Positions 1-13,853 of a DNA stretch of 64,000 nt are shown piece after piece; the stretch's first letter is position 1, and every line of letters begins with the position of its first letter. This DNA is from Adineta vaga. Lineage: Eukaryota > Rotifera. Made by a program: the position numbers and the translations under genes. Location: positions 4,526,001 through 4,590,000 of the forward strand of contig CP075496.1 in the NCBI GenBank assembly GCA_021613535.1, in the 5' to 3' direction. Under the pieces are notes generated by a model. It was given only the letters and a program-made list of their open reading frames with translations. It had not been told where the DNA came from and searched no databases.

Positions 1-3000
1 ATTGATTTGTCTTATAGTCGACGAGCATCACCCAAGTATCAGTATTAAACTCGTAGGAGATGCAATCAACTTGCGTGTGTGCCACCAGTCGTAAGGAAAT
101 GATAATCGAATAATCGATGACAAAACGCGCTAGAATATGTCAGTAGAGAAAGCAAAAAAAACCGAGTAGAATCAATGCTTCTTTAATGGTAACAGGAGAA
201 AGTAATAGTAGAAGAAACTGCATTATTCAGTCTGTCTGATTGCTTCGGCTCATTGACATCGTGGCTCGTTCTGGCTATTTGAGAGACTAGGAGCACATTT
301 TGAGTGTTTCTAAATGATTCGTTCAGAACTCTGATTTCTGGCAAAGCATACGTTATGAAAGAAGAAAAAAAAGTAGAAAATCATTAAGAAAAAAAACCTC
401 GAGTAATAATATATAATTATCAATATTTTATATAACTTCGAACGTACGTTAGAAAATGATACAAAGCTGGCGCGTTTGAAAGAAAAAAGAAATTGTTTAA
501 AAAAAAGCAAAATGCCTCATTTTCCTCCCTAAATATAAACTATCGATATTTGACTTGCCGTTATTCTCTTTCACAGAAATGAGTGATGTGTATGATGACA
601 TGTGAAAGAAGCTAGCGAGAAAGACGCACAGAAATGCACATCTGTAATGAGAAGACAACAACACAACGAATAAGAAGAAGAAAAACTCGACATCTGAGCC
701 GTCTTCATCTACAAAACAGCAGGTTGTCATTAATATGAGACACACTTAGTTAAAATGAAGATAACAAAAACAACAACAACAACGAATATTCACATCATTT
801 TATCATTGAAAATAAACTCCTAGATGACCAAGATCAATTATCCTCGAACATGTTTAATGATTACAAAAGCAAACTTTTGCTTTATCTGCTTTTTATCCTT
901 CTTAACATTCTGACATGATCTAAAATCGAATGATCCAATATGAATATTTTATCGATACGTCTACGTGCCAAGATTTTCTTTTTGCCTCGTGCAATATTAT
1001 TACTCGTAGAGCTGAGTAGTCGATCAGATATGCATCAATGAAATTATATGACTATCGTTGATGCAAAACGAACTCTCCTATGTTTTGTTTGTTAATAATT
1101 AAAATCACGTTCAGACAAGTAGCAATACATTCACACAAACACCCACATTGTTTTCTTTTGTATTGATATATCTATTGATTATGAAAATATTCCGATAAAA
1201 AATTCTATTCGATTGATAATAAGCAACTATTTTTCAATTAAGCACAATGTAAATATAAAACATTTGATTGTGATATTTTATTGTGATCATCATGATCTAT
1301 TATTATAACATTAATGTCTTCCTTGGATTCCTCTATTGTCTGAATAGGCAAGGTTAAAAATCGGAAATAACTTATGATAGATTATGGCTGTTGTTGTTAT
1401 TGTTTGATAATGCGTCGTTAATAAAGATATTCGTCGTTATTATATTGATGAAGGTAGATACGTTAGAATTCTCCTTTAGTAATGTTTGTTGTTGTTAAGT
1501 ATCATTTATCGAAAAGTCAACGGATATGTCATTGATATTAATAGTGATATTATCATTGTTACAATTGAGTACAGATGTATCGATTAACGAGAAAATTATG
1601 GAATAGAAATCGTTATTTAATGAAGAGTTGATAGCTATCTGCTATGCTTTATTGTTTCTTGTTTGCAATCATAACTATGCAAGAAAGCAAAGAAAATCTA
1701 GTATTTATTCATGAGAACAGTTTCTATTTTGTCTTTTGAAATAATGTTCTGTTAATTTTTACTCTTAGATTTGTTAATATGTGTATATATTAGTTATTAT
1801 CGACGAAATCACTGAGGGATTGAAATGAATAAATGTCTAACTATCAATCCCATATGGGATTAGTAAACAGGAAATGAATATTTTATAAGCAAAGATTATA
1901 TAATTATGTTCGAAAAAAGAAATTTATGGACGAGACTTGATTTATAATGATCAGGCGCTGCTAGAAAAGTTTGACAACTACTACGTAGTTGATATCTTGA
2001 GCGTGGGCAGGTTAGATATCAAATGACAACATATTATTGATTGTTTTTCTTATGCTTCAACCGATTTCAATGAGTTCCTCAAGAATGTACTTTTCTTTCG
2101 TTCTGGGAGAGAAACTCACTAATGGCAAAATGAAGAGGAAATTGTATTGATTGCTAAAGTGTTCTACTTTTCTTCGGAATAAAATCATTGCTTGAGATTT
2201 CTTTTGATATCACCAAGACTATTTAAGTTTTATTTGGTTGTGTCGATCGAGTCACTGTTGCTGCTATCAATTTACAATCCTTTGTCAAGAATACTTGACT
2301 TTGTTTTCCTGGTTTTAACTAGATAAAAGTTTTATATGGAATAGTCACTACATACATTTGTTTATAAGGCTTGTTAAATATCACTATGATCTATTGTTTA
2401 TCTATTACAGAATCGAAAATAAATTATTCTTTTCGAGTCTATGTCTATGAATGTTATACATGAGTTTCCTACATTTGAAACATTTTCATCTCTATAAAGA
2501 TAACTGAAATTTTCTTGATTTTTACAACATCAATACTATGATCGTTAATATAACAATTAGTATTTTATATTATTGATAAACGATCTCTGGTGGTAGATGT
2601 GAGTGTATATCCAACTTCTATTATATGCTCATTTAAACCCTCAAAAAAAACTGAGAATAATACCAAAAGAATATTCTTAACTATTACTGGCAAAACTCAA
2701 AGAAATTTTTATTTGTACAAGCAGATCAGTCATAATTAAACGAAATAAAATGTGAGCAATTGTTTCGTATAATAAAATATCTAGTTTATATAGTTTCGAT
2801 CCTTTTACAGATCAGAAATTGTTTTTTGCAATCTTACTTTCCGATATTATGTAATTTTGCTAATGATTCTTTTTGCTAATGAATTTTTTTCGTACAAATG
2901 ATACAGATGTGTATGTACATACTCAATTGATGAAGTTAATAATTGGACAGACGAATAAGAATAGCGACACTTGACAAACACTAATCGTACAGTCTTACAC

Positions 3001-5496
3001 TTTTTCGGGTCTTCGCGCCCTGTTTTTTTATCTTTTTTAAATTATCGAATAATTGCCTTCTACCACTTATTCCAGTGAGTGGATGATCTTGGATATGTAG
3101 CTTTTCTATTTCATGTTTTTATCAGAAATCACCTGACTAATATTCAAGGAAATATGTCTTTTTAGCAAATAAAATATTATTTATTTTCATTGACTTGCTA
3201 TTAAATGGGACTGATTAAAATTGTATTAACTATTATAAATGCAATATTTTTTTCTTCTTAATTCAGAATTTAAAAAATGAATACAAATCGGAGATGCAGG
3301 CTTCAAGAATGTATCGATCATATTGGTATGAGCCAATTTCAATGGCGCTTTATTGTAATTCTTCGTTTTTGTTTAATGGCTGACGGGACAGAACTGCAAA
3401 CAGCTTCTTAGTGAGAACGCTTATTGGAGTATTTATAACAGTTAGTCGGCAAAGGTCAGTAGATTTCTATGAATCAAAGATGTGAGGCAATAGAATAGTC
3501 TTTCTATGAAATACGAACATTTGGTCTGAAAAGGGTCCGTGAATTTCTTCTACGATAGCTCTCTATGTTTGAAAATTGAAAACCACATATTCCAATATAG
3601 ATTTGGTTAATTGTAAACGAGACATATACCATGAAAAGTCATTCATTAAGAATAATGTGTGAATTCTGTTTTTGGTATTATTAACTTGATGAAGATGAAT
3701 CTATCATAATCAACAGGAATAAATAGTGAACCGTTCGTATAGCTCTATTATGCAAACAACTATTATATGATTTCAACCACTATATTTGCTCTTTTTTCAT
3801 CCGTGTAGTCTTCCTCTAATCCTTGAATATTTACAAAAATCTGAGTGTATGGGTGTAGTTAAGTAGAAAAGGCTGTAGATGTTTTGAGAACGGTAGCTAC
3901 AATAAATGATCGATCATTACTAGAAGGCAAACTAATGGATGTCGGTACTGAAGTAAGTCATCATGAATGATTTTCAGAAGAGATATTTTGTAATACTTTC
4001 ATGTTGTCTTTGAACAAATAAGAAAGACTGATGTTATTGACTTGTGTGAGACACAGCATAGATGTGAAAGATTTGTAAATGATGTGTAGTTTAATGTTTT
4101 TCTATTGATCTATTTTGATAATATGTCTAATACGTGTGAGTTTTACAATGTATATGATTTAGTGAAACAGTTGTTTCATGTGGAATATAGAAAAAGTAAC
4201 ATTTCTTCTGGCATATATGTGGTTTAATCTATTTTTTGTCACTATCGTTTTATTTAACTAACTCCACAAAGTATGGTATGTTAGCAACAAATGATTATAC
4301 CTCTTTGATATTTATAAAATTTGGTGAAATACTTAGCTTTCCATTATAATTTTTTTCATTTCACGTTTCAATCGTCGAACAATAACCATTATGCAATATT
4401 CTTTTGTAACACTTTGTTTGACAATGTTTGTTCTTATATCTCAGTATGAACGGAAAAATATTTAATATCAACACATTGTTCATCTGAGCAACAAGAGAGT
4501 CAAGTAATTATTCTATACAATAACAAATGGAATCCGAATATCTCGTCCTTTTGAAAAATTAGTTACTTTTTCAGAAAATTCCTTATTTGATTTTAATGAA
4601 TATTGTGTTTACATACCACAAATAGTTTCTTATTTTTGTTGATATACATCGTCTAATGAATCTTATTTCATTTAGACGTAAAATGAACATTCAAACTTAT
4701 GAAGTCTTCTTCTAGACAAAAACTTATGTCTCTCACTATGCGAAGCAAGGAGTAGGATAATGTTGGAATGAAGAATATAGATTGTTCAAAAAGAAATGAA
4801 TGTGTTTAGCATTGTCTATACATCATCATATGATCTTTCAGCTGTGAAATATTTGTTGAATGAAAGTTGCGCCTAACATTTCTTCTGAACACCTTCATTT
4901 TAGTTATCTCAAAGGCTTGAATTGTCTTTTTCTGAGACATATTGTATGCGAACAGAGTGTCATGATTAGATGCGGATAACAAATGTTCTCAATTGAGTCT
5001 CGATATTTTCGTTTCGCGTTTGAATTATGTTTTTTTCCGATCTACCGTTTGTAAGATCATCGCATACAAAATGACGTAAAATGGCATAAAAACATGCGTA
5101 GATGAAGGCCTACATAAATGCTTATGCTTATCGTATCGCATTAATAACAATTTTTTTCATTAAAGTCAACTGTTAGGAATCAAATGAAATTTTTTCATCC
5201 TCTGTTCATTTTCTCCTTGGTTTCTTTGCATTTATTCAAACAGTTGCATAATATCAATCAAACATAAGATATTCAGATTCAATTCATAAACGAAACAATC
5301 ATTAGATGAAAGAATATTTCTTCTTTTCTTACTGCAAAACGACACAAGAAATATATAGTAAAATATACATACACACGCACATAACAAACAATATAAATTG
5401 ACGCACAAATGAAGATGCCTAATGCCTAGAGTTTTTACTTTTCACAAACAAATTGAATAAAGAAGAAACCGGTTGTTTGTTCTCTTTTTTGGTATA
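1..5496. other. Long AT-rich stretch without an intact gene
   Basis: I see no multi-exon gene here on either strand. Open frames are short, low in complexity and dominated by Phe/Leu/Lys runs. The only protein-like signal is the short MFS-like fragment listed separately near 3277. The stretch could be intergenic, or introns and UTR of a gene beyond the left edge. Confidence 0.5.
3277..3411 (+). pseudogene. Relic of an MFS (SV2/SVOP-like) transporter N-terminus
   Basis: A 44-codon frame opens just after an AG acceptor-like site (cttaattcag) and ends in TAG. It contains the pattern C-I-D-H-I-G-M-S-Q-F-Q-W-R, then, after a hydrophobic stretch, L-M-A-D-G-x-E. This is the hallmark start of SV2/SVOP-type major facilitator transporters: an IG-x-G-x-FQW segment, first helix, then (W/L)MAD-x-(M/x)E. 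The family normally continues for about 500 residues with 12 helices. I could not find convincing continuation downstream in any frame, so this is best read as a decayed copy. It could be a chance match, although the spacing of the two motifs is right. Confidence 0.4.
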
Positions 5497-5500
5497 GTCA

Positions 5501-5538
5501 GAAGAAGAAAAAAAAGACGAAGAAGAAGAAGAAGAAGA
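5501..5538. repeat. GAA-rich simple repeat
   Basis: A tract of GAA/GAAG units interrupted by an A-run lies just beyond the HP1 stop codon, in its likely 3' flank. Confidence 0.8.
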
Positions 5539-5582
5539 GTAGAGTTCTTTACATTATGATACAAAATTAATTGTGAGTTTTA

Positions 5583-6348
<766 letters not shown>

Positions 6349-6886
6349 TGAATATTGAAGATATATATATATCTTTTTTTTGAGCAAAAAAGAAGAAAAA
6401 CCTGTGTGTATTTATAGAGAGAAGAAAAAAAATTCACCAATGAAGTATAGCAGTTGTACTGTAAAACACAAAGATGAAAACGAGTGTTCAGATTTAATCG
6501 AACCAATCAAAATAAAAGTGAATATTTTAGAAATATTTTCTAGAATAATTTTATCAAAAATCTTTAGAACTCGATGTAAAAACGTAATTAGATTAATTAA
6601 TTGATATATTACTCAATAGATGTCGTTGAAAGTTGGAAATCAAACTACAGTATATTATAGTTTGAATATAAACCAATAGAAAACTTCTATGATTCGTTCT
6701 ATTCATTTTTATACACTAAACTAGATGATGTAAGATTAAATAGATGGTTAGATCTACAAAAAATCATTCGTTAAGAATAATACTAAGAAGAAATTGGAAC
6801 TCATCCTTCCCTAAGATCCATAGAATTGCCGAAAATGTCAATACAAGTTAGAATGAGTACTAAATATCTATAAAATATTAATTTTT
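6349..6886. other. Divergent intergenic region between HP1 and Lon
   Basis: The region holds the 5' flanks of HP1 (-) and Lon (+). A short plus-strand frame at 6380-6604 has no recognisable domain and is not called. No other feature seen. Confidence 0.5.
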
Positions 6887-6888
6887 AG
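6879..6888 (+). promoter_or_regulatory. Acceptor-like site before Lon ATG (putative SL trans-splice site)
   Basis: A T-rich tract ending in AG at 6887-6888 lies three bases before the Lon ATG. There is no cis donor evident nearby. This fits a spliced-leader acceptor, but a 5'-UTR intron is an alternative. Confidence 0.4.
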
Positions 6889-6891
6889 ATC

Positions 6892-9800
6892 ATGGCTCTA
6901 CGAGTATTGTTATCGAATCGTATAATAATCCCTCAACGTGCATCATTGACACGTTTTTGTCGTTATTATACACCTTTAACTTTTGATCATCGTTCCTGCA
7001 TTACTCCATCCTCGGCAATCAATTCTTCTCTCTACTATCAACCATTGAAAACAAATTCTATATTATTATCAAAGAATTCTACACATTTTCAAACATTTCA
7101 ATTTGCTTCATTATCATCATCGTCATCGAATTCATCATCCTCATCCAACGGTAATACTCCATCATCTCCTTCGGATGGAAATTCATCATCATCATCATTT
7201 TCATCTTCAAACGATGGAAAAAGTCAAAATAATGATGATGATGGAGGACATGAACAAAACGATCATACAGTACCAGTTGTTATTCAATCAGGAAATCCAT
7301 TAATGCCTGTTGAAGTACCTGAAAATTATCCGATCGTTCCATTAATACCTGTTTCACGTCATCCATTATTTCCAAAATTTATCAAAATGCTTGAAATAAC
7401 AAATAAAGATCTAATGGATTTAATTAGACGAAAAGTAAAATTAAATCAACCTTATGCTGGAATATTTCTTCGTAAAGAAACACCATCACCAGCAACAACA
7501 GCTACTGAAAAATCATCCACAGCAGACCTGAAAACATCATCATCAACAGATTCGAAATCGTCAACAGAATCAACGAAAGAAAAAGAGAAAATTCCGAATA
7601 TGATAACATCTGATGTGATTAAAAATCTTGATGAAGTTTATAATATTGGTTCATTTGTACAAATTCATGAAGTACATGATATGGGTGATCGATTACGTAT
7701 GATTGTTATGGCTCATCGACGAATTAAAATCGTTGGTTTAGTATCCGATGAAGTAGTCATAGAAGATATCGATCGAAAACGTCCACCGCAAAAATCCAAT
7801 AATAATCGAAGACGACAACGACGAAAAGGTAAAATGCATTTAAATCGATGATTCATTTAGTCTATTTGCTCTATAGATGAACCAGTTATTGGAGAAGATC
7901 CAGTTCCTGAACCCACTCCATCAACACCGACGCCACCAGTATCACCGAATAATAATGAACCAATTGTTGTTAATAAAATTCTATTAGTCAATACAGAAAA
8001 TGTTACTCATAATGAATATACACAAACACCAGAATTAAAAGTATGATAATATCTAATGATAATCTTATGAGGAAATGTGTTCGATTAGTTCTTTCTCTGA
8101 AGTCTATCAAGAAATAGTATGATTCGAAATTTCATTGCATTTTAGGCATTAACTGCTGAATTAGTGAAAACTATTCGAGATATTGTTGCATTGAATCCAT
8201 TTTATAGGTGAAATAACACTGATAAAATATCATCTATAATATGAAAAAATGACATATTTTAGAGAATCAATAGCAGCACTTATACATAGTGGACAACGTG
8301 CTGATCATCCGGTTTATTTAAGTGATTTAGGTGCAGCTCTTACAAGTGCTGAAGGTGCTGAACAACAAGCTGTTATGGAAGAAATGAATGTATGATAAAA
8401 CGAATTTATCAGAGAACAAAAAAAACAACGCATTTCTATTTGATCTTTATAGATTCCAAATCGATTAATGTTGACATTGAATCTATTGAAAAAAGAATTA
8501 GAAATGAGTCGTCTTCAACAAAAAATTGGTAAGGAAGTCGAAGAAAAAGTCAATAAACAACATCGAAAATTTATGTTAATGGAACAATTACGTATCATCA
8601 AGAAAGAACTTGGTCTAGAAAAAGATGATAAAGAAGCAATGAATGATAAATTTCGTGCGAGATTGAAAGTAATTTTTATTAAATTTTTGTTTTTCGAAAT
8701 GTTTAGTTATTATTTCCATTTAGGAACTTGTTATACCACCACATGTAAAAATAGTCATTGATGAGGAATTAGAACGATTGAATGTTCTTGAAAAACATTC
8801 AGCTGAATTCAAGTTTGTTGATTTAATTCATTTATCTTTTGGGAAATAAAAGATGTTTAATTTCGTTTAGTATTTGTACGAATTATTTGGATTGGTTAAC
8901 AAGTCTTCCATGGGGAAAGATTAGTGAAGAAAAAACAGATCTTGATCACGCGCAAAAAGTACTCGATGAAGATCATTATGGAATGGAAGACATAAAAAAA
9001 CGAATTCTTGTATGACAATCATTTTCATAGCAAAAATCGAAAAACTATTTTTCGTTGGTATATTCACAGGAATTTATTGCCGTTAGTCATTTGAAAAAAT
9101 CAACACATGGAAAAATTCTTTGTTTCTATGGACCACCAGGTGTTGGAAAGGTAAAGAGATATGATTAAGTTTATACATACAAAACAATTCTCATTTTTAG
9201 ACTAGTGTTGCTAAATCTATCGCACGTGCATTGCAACGTGAAGTATGACATAGATATTTTGTTGGAATAGATTGTATCTCGTCCGATGTTTAGTATTTTC
9301 GATTTAGTGTTGGAGGTATGCATGATACAGCTGAAATTAAAGGACATCGTCGAACGTATGTTGGTGCAATGCCTGGCAAAATGATTCAATGTTTGAAAAA
9401 AACGAAAACAGAAAATCCATTAGTATTAATTGATGAAATTGATAAAATTGGTCGTGGTGGTTTTCATGGTGATCCATCTGCTGCACTTCTTGAAATGCTT
9501 GATCCAGAACAAAATGCTAATTTTCTTGATCATTATCTTGATGTGCCAATTGATCTCTCGAAAGTACAGTTTGAACTAAAATCAATATTTTGTTGTAAAA
9601 AATAAACTCTTTATTTCAGGTATTATTTATCTGCACAGCTAATGTGCTTGATACAATTCCCGATCCATTAAAAGATCGTATGGAAGTTATTGAAGTATCA
9701 GGATATGTTGCCGAAGAAAAATTAGCTATTGCAAAAGTAATTTTTTTGTTTGAAAATTTAGTTTTCTAATTAATAATTAATTCGATGGTTTTTCAGAATT

Positions 9801-10913
9801 ATCTGATCCCACAAGCTATCAAACAAACAGCTGTTAAAGAAAATAATATTGAAATAACAGATGCCGCTCTGATGAGATTGATCAAAGCATATTGCCGTGA
9901 AAGTGGTGTTCGTAATTTACAAAAACATATTGAAAAAGTAATTGAGTTATTATTCAAGTAATAGTAAACAAGTTTTTATTATATTGTTTAGATCTTTCGA
10001 AAAGTAGCTTTTAAAATTGTGAAAGAAGGTGATAGTAAAATCGTCGTAGATGAAGGAAATCTTCAAGAATTCGTTGGTAAACCAATATATACATCTGATC
10101 GAATGTATGAATTAACACCACCTGGTGTTTCTATGGGTCTAGCTTGGACAGCGAATGGTATGTATAAACCATTTCAATCAAATAGAATATTTCGATATAT
10201 TTTTTTTTATTCTACAGGTGGTAGTGTTCTCTTCATTGAATCAAGTCTTATTAATCCTGTAGAGGCATTCGATACATTAAATACTTCATCAAAAGATGAT
10301 AAGAGTAGTGCTTTAACTGGTAGTTTAACATTAACAGGTAAATTAGGTGATGTTATGAAAGAAAGTTGTAAAATTGCGTTAACTTATGCAAAATCATATT
10401 TACAACAAATTGATCCAAAAAATCGAGCATTGCGTGTCGGTCATATACATATTCATGTACCTGAAGTGAGTAGGAAAATAGTTTTTCTTTCCTTTTTTTT
10501 TTTAAATATGCCACAAAAAAATATGTGCTTTTTCCTTTAAGGGTGCAACACCAAAAGATGGTCCATCAGCTGGTTGTACTATCGTAACTGCACTTCTGTC
10601 ACTTGCTTTGAATAAACCAATTAAACAGAATGTTGCAATGACTGGTGAAGTATCATTAACTGGTCGAGTTTTACCCGTTGGTGGAATAAAAGAAAAAGTG
10701 ATTGCTGTAAGTTAAATACTATCATTTACAAGCTTCTGTTAGTATTTTATTTTATAATTTTCTTAGGCAAAACGAGCGAATGTTCATACAGTTATTTTAC
10801 CACATGAGAATCAAAAAGATTATAATGATTTACAAGATTTTATTAAAGATGGTCTAACTGTGCATTTTTCTAAAACATATGATGATGTTTACAAAATTAT
10901 ATTTGAAGATTAA
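6892..10913 (+). CDS. LONP1: Mitochondrial Lon protease (ATP-dependent, S16)
   Basis: Sixteen exons: 6892-7828, 7877-8040, 8146-8207, 8263-8389, 8453-8668, 8724-8812, 8871-9009, 9070-9150, 9201-9242, 9294-9563, 9620-9736, 9797-9937, 9992-10157, 10218-10465, 10542-10706, 10767-10913; all phases agree, giving 1036 residues. Lon degrades oxidised and misfolded matrix proteins as a hexameric AAA+ protease. The N-terminus is Ser/Arg-rich without acidic residues for about 80 positions, as expected of a matrix-targeting peptide, followed by a low-complexity Ser/Asp linker. The substrate-binding LON domain starts near residue 140. Walker A is GPPGVGKT (about 599-606); Walker B is LVLIDEID (D666/E667). 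The protease domain has the Ser/Lys dyad: S942 in KDGPSAGCT and K985 in GGIKEK. Nothing essential is missing. It leads a same-strand block with two glutamate dehydrogenases. Confidence 0.97.
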
Positions 10914-11629
10914 TAAATTTATGCTTTCCACGCTCAGGAATAGAAACTATTGAATTTCCTCATATGATCTTTGTTATCCCTGTTTTTTGTTTCATTCTAA
11001 ATATACATGTAGTTTGCATTTTTTTTGTTAATAAACAAGAAAAGAAAATATTGATACAATAATTTATCAATACATCAACTACTCGGATCGTCAAACCACA
11101 CCTTCTCACAGTAGAGTGTTTTAATATTTTCTTCCTTCATTGACGTCATGCCAGGTTGTTTTTTCTTCTTCTTCTTCTTTTCCAACGTTATGATTTCAAT
11201 GGAACGACTGAAAGAACGGAAGAAAAGAAATGACACCAAAGACTTGTTTCTACAGAAATAAAACGAGATGTATAAGGCAAGCAAGGCCGTTCGCTCGTTT
11301 TTCTTTATTTTTCTTCACGACAAAAAAGAAAGATGATTGTCTGGCATTATTTGTTAACAATATTTTTGCGTGCACTCTCTCTCATTTCTTTTACTGTACA
11401 ATTCAAGAGAAAAAAACATCAAAATATATTCAGAGAAATATTTTTTCTCTTTTACCACACTTGCCTACTGAATCCTAGCAAATGCAATGAAGTAAGCGAA
11501 AGATGAAACAGGGAAAGAGAGAGAGAGAGAGAGAGAGAATGCAAACTAAAAGAACGGTGCACCTTTCTCTTGCAAATCATAAGAGTATTTGACTTGGATA
11601 TGAAAGTTTATTTTCTCACTTTTTCTTGT
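10914..11629. other. Intergenic region Lon to GDH-1
   Basis: Contains the Lon 3' flank and an AG dinucleotide repeat. Short frames on both strands are low in complexity and are not called. Confidence 0.5.
11516..11538. repeat. (AG)n microsatellite
   Basis: Perfect AG dinucleotide run about 100 bp upstream of the GDH-1 start codon. Confidence 0.95.
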
Positions 11630-11631
11630 AG
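11617..11631 (+). promoter_or_regulatory. Acceptor-like site before GDH-1 ATG
   Basis: Polypyrimidine tract ending in AG at 11630-11631, two bases before the ATG. Candidate spliced-leader acceptor. Confidence 0.4.
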
Positions 11632-11633
11632 AA

Positions 11634-13658
11634 ATGTCGATTTTATCGCGAGTCGTATACAATCAGGGCACATCATTAAAATTAAATGCAGGAATTAATC
11701 ATGTGCAACGTTTTGTACGTAGTTTACAATCTACGGCAACAGATTCAACGCCACAAACGATGAATTTAGATAGTGAAAGTCAACAAGAAGATCCAGGGTA
11801 TTGATTTTAGATTTCAACTGCTGTTTTGTTGTTTGAAAAGATTCTATTTTTGATAGATCGGGCTTTTATACTATGGTAGAAAGATTCTATGATCGTGCTG
11901 CAAAGCTTCTTGAAGAGAAACTAGTTGATGACATGACCAAAACAAAACTAACTGAAGAACAAAAGCGTATTAAAGTACGTGGAATATTAAACATAATGAA
12001 ACCACCTAATTATGTATTAGCAATCACATTTCCTGTTCGACGTGACAATGGTGAATGGGAATTAATTGAAGCTTGGCGCGCTCAACATTCATTACACCGC
12101 ACACCATGTAAGGGTGGTATTCGATATTCTAATGATGTTAATCTAGATGAAGTCAAAGCATTAGCCGCACTTATGACCTACAAGTGTGCTTGTGTTAATG
12201 TTCCTTTTGGTGGTGGAAAAGCTGGTGTCAAAATCAATCCAAAAGAGTGGTCCGAACCTGAATTGGAACGTATTACACGACGATTGACGGTTGAATTGGC
12301 GAAAAAAGGTTTTATTGGACCTGGTATTGATGTTCCTGCACCTGATATGGGAACTGGTGAACGTGAAATGGCTTGGATTGCTGATACCTATTCATCGACA
12401 GTTGGTTGGGAAAATATCAATGCAAATGCATGTATTACGGGTAAACCCATTTTACAAGGTGGTATTCATGGTCGAACATCAGCGACTGGTCGTGGTTTAT
12501 ATCATGGTGTGAATAATTTCATCAATGAAAAGTATTATATGGATAAAGTTGGTTTAACTCCTGGTCTCGCAGGAAAAACTTTTATCGTTCAAGTATGAGA
12601 AGTTTGAAAAAGAGAAACAAGCTTTTTATTTCTTTATGTTTCGAAAGGGTTTTGGTAATGTCGGTCTTCATTCATCACGTTATTTGACTCGTCATGGTGC
12701 AAAATGTATCGGTGTGCTTGAATGGGATGCAGCTGTTATTAATCAAGATGGAATTGATCCTAAAGCACTTGAAGAATATAAATTTGAAAATGGTACAATT
12801 AAAGGTTTTCCAGGAGCGAAAGCATATGAAAACTCCGATAAACTTGAATTACTTTGTGAACCATGTGATATTCTTGTACCAGCTGCAAGTGAACAACAAA
12901 TCACATCAAGAAATGCTGGCCGTATTAAAGCTAAAGTGAGATTCAATATTTTCATCTCTCTTTCATCTTCATGATGATTGTTTAGATCATTGCTGAAGGT
13001 GCCAATGGACCAACAACACCATCTGCAGATCGAATTCTTCTTCAAAAGAATGTTTTAGTTATTCCAGATATGTATGTGGTATGTATTTTTGATTGTTCAA
13101 ATTAAGTGAGAAATCGCATTTCACTAATTACTTCGTTTTTCTAAAGAATGCTGGTGGTGTGACAGTATCTTATTTTGAATGGCTTAAAAATCTCAATCAT
13201 ACTTCCTATGGTCGATTAACTTTTAAATATCAACGAGATACAAATTATTCACTTCTTGGTAGGATTAATTTTCTCTGGAATTGCTTCTTTTTATTCAACT
13301 ATTGTTTTTTGAATATTTTTAGAAAGTGTTCAAAGTTCATTAGAAATGAAATTCGGTCGTATGGGTGGTAAAATTCCTATTGTAAGTTATAACACTATTG
13401 TTAACATCTGAAATTAGGTTTTATCTTATTTCCTGATAGATTCCTAGTGATAAATTTTATAAACGTATGGCTGGTGCCTCAGAAAAAGATATTGTCCATT
13501 CAGGTCTTGAACAAACTATGGAAAAATCAGCACGAGCTATTATGGAAACAGCTCAAAAATTCAATTTAGGTTTAGATATACGTACTGCTGCATATGTAAC
13601 TGCATTAGAAAAAATTTACAATACCTATTCAGCTGCCGGTATGACTTTCGGAGTTTAA
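11634..13658 (+). CDS. GLUD1: Glutamate dehydrogenase, mitochondrial, copy 1
   Basis: Seven exons (11634-11797, 11857-12592, 12648-12935, 12986-13078, 13147-13258, 13323-13381, 13440-13658) give 556 residues, close to the animal length of about 558. The enzyme interconverts glutamate and 2-oxoglutarate with NAD(P) in the mitochondrial matrix. Visible family features: N-terminal Arg/Ser-rich transit peptide on exon 1, substrate-binding PCKGGIRYS, catalytic-lysine segment [13 protein letters not shown], nucleotide-binding GFGNVG at the start of exon 3, NGPTTP, and the C-terminal pivot and antenna region ending in [12 protein letters not shown] and [13 protein letters not shown]. No defect seen. 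A paralogue follows 195 bp downstream on the same strand; a 182-bp stretch of exon 2 (12206-12387) is nearly identical to it. Confidence 0.97.
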
Positions 13659-13820
13659 TAATGAACAAATATTATCGATAATAAGATATTGTCATTGATT
13701 CATATGTCGAAGTTTTGTTTTATGAAAATAATCATAATAAAACATCAATCGTTTGTTTGTTGTAAAACAATTTAGTTTTCCAAATTTATTTCAATAAGAT
13801 CAACCCATAGTTGAATGATT

Positions 13821-13830
13821 GTACTTTTAG
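13821..13830 (+). promoter_or_regulatory. Acceptor-like site before GDH-2
   Basis: T-rich tract ending in AG at 13829-13830, 23 bases before the ATG. It lies 172 bp after the GDH-1 stop on the same strand, the arrangement expected for a trans-splice site inside a polycistronic unit, but not proof of one. Confidence 0.35.
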
Positions 13831-13853
13831 ATTAAAATCAAACAAAGGAAAAT

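Noticed and set aside
6380-6604. 74-codon frame upstream of HP1
   Set aside because: Lys/Ile-rich, overlaps the HP1 promoter side and has no recognisable feature.
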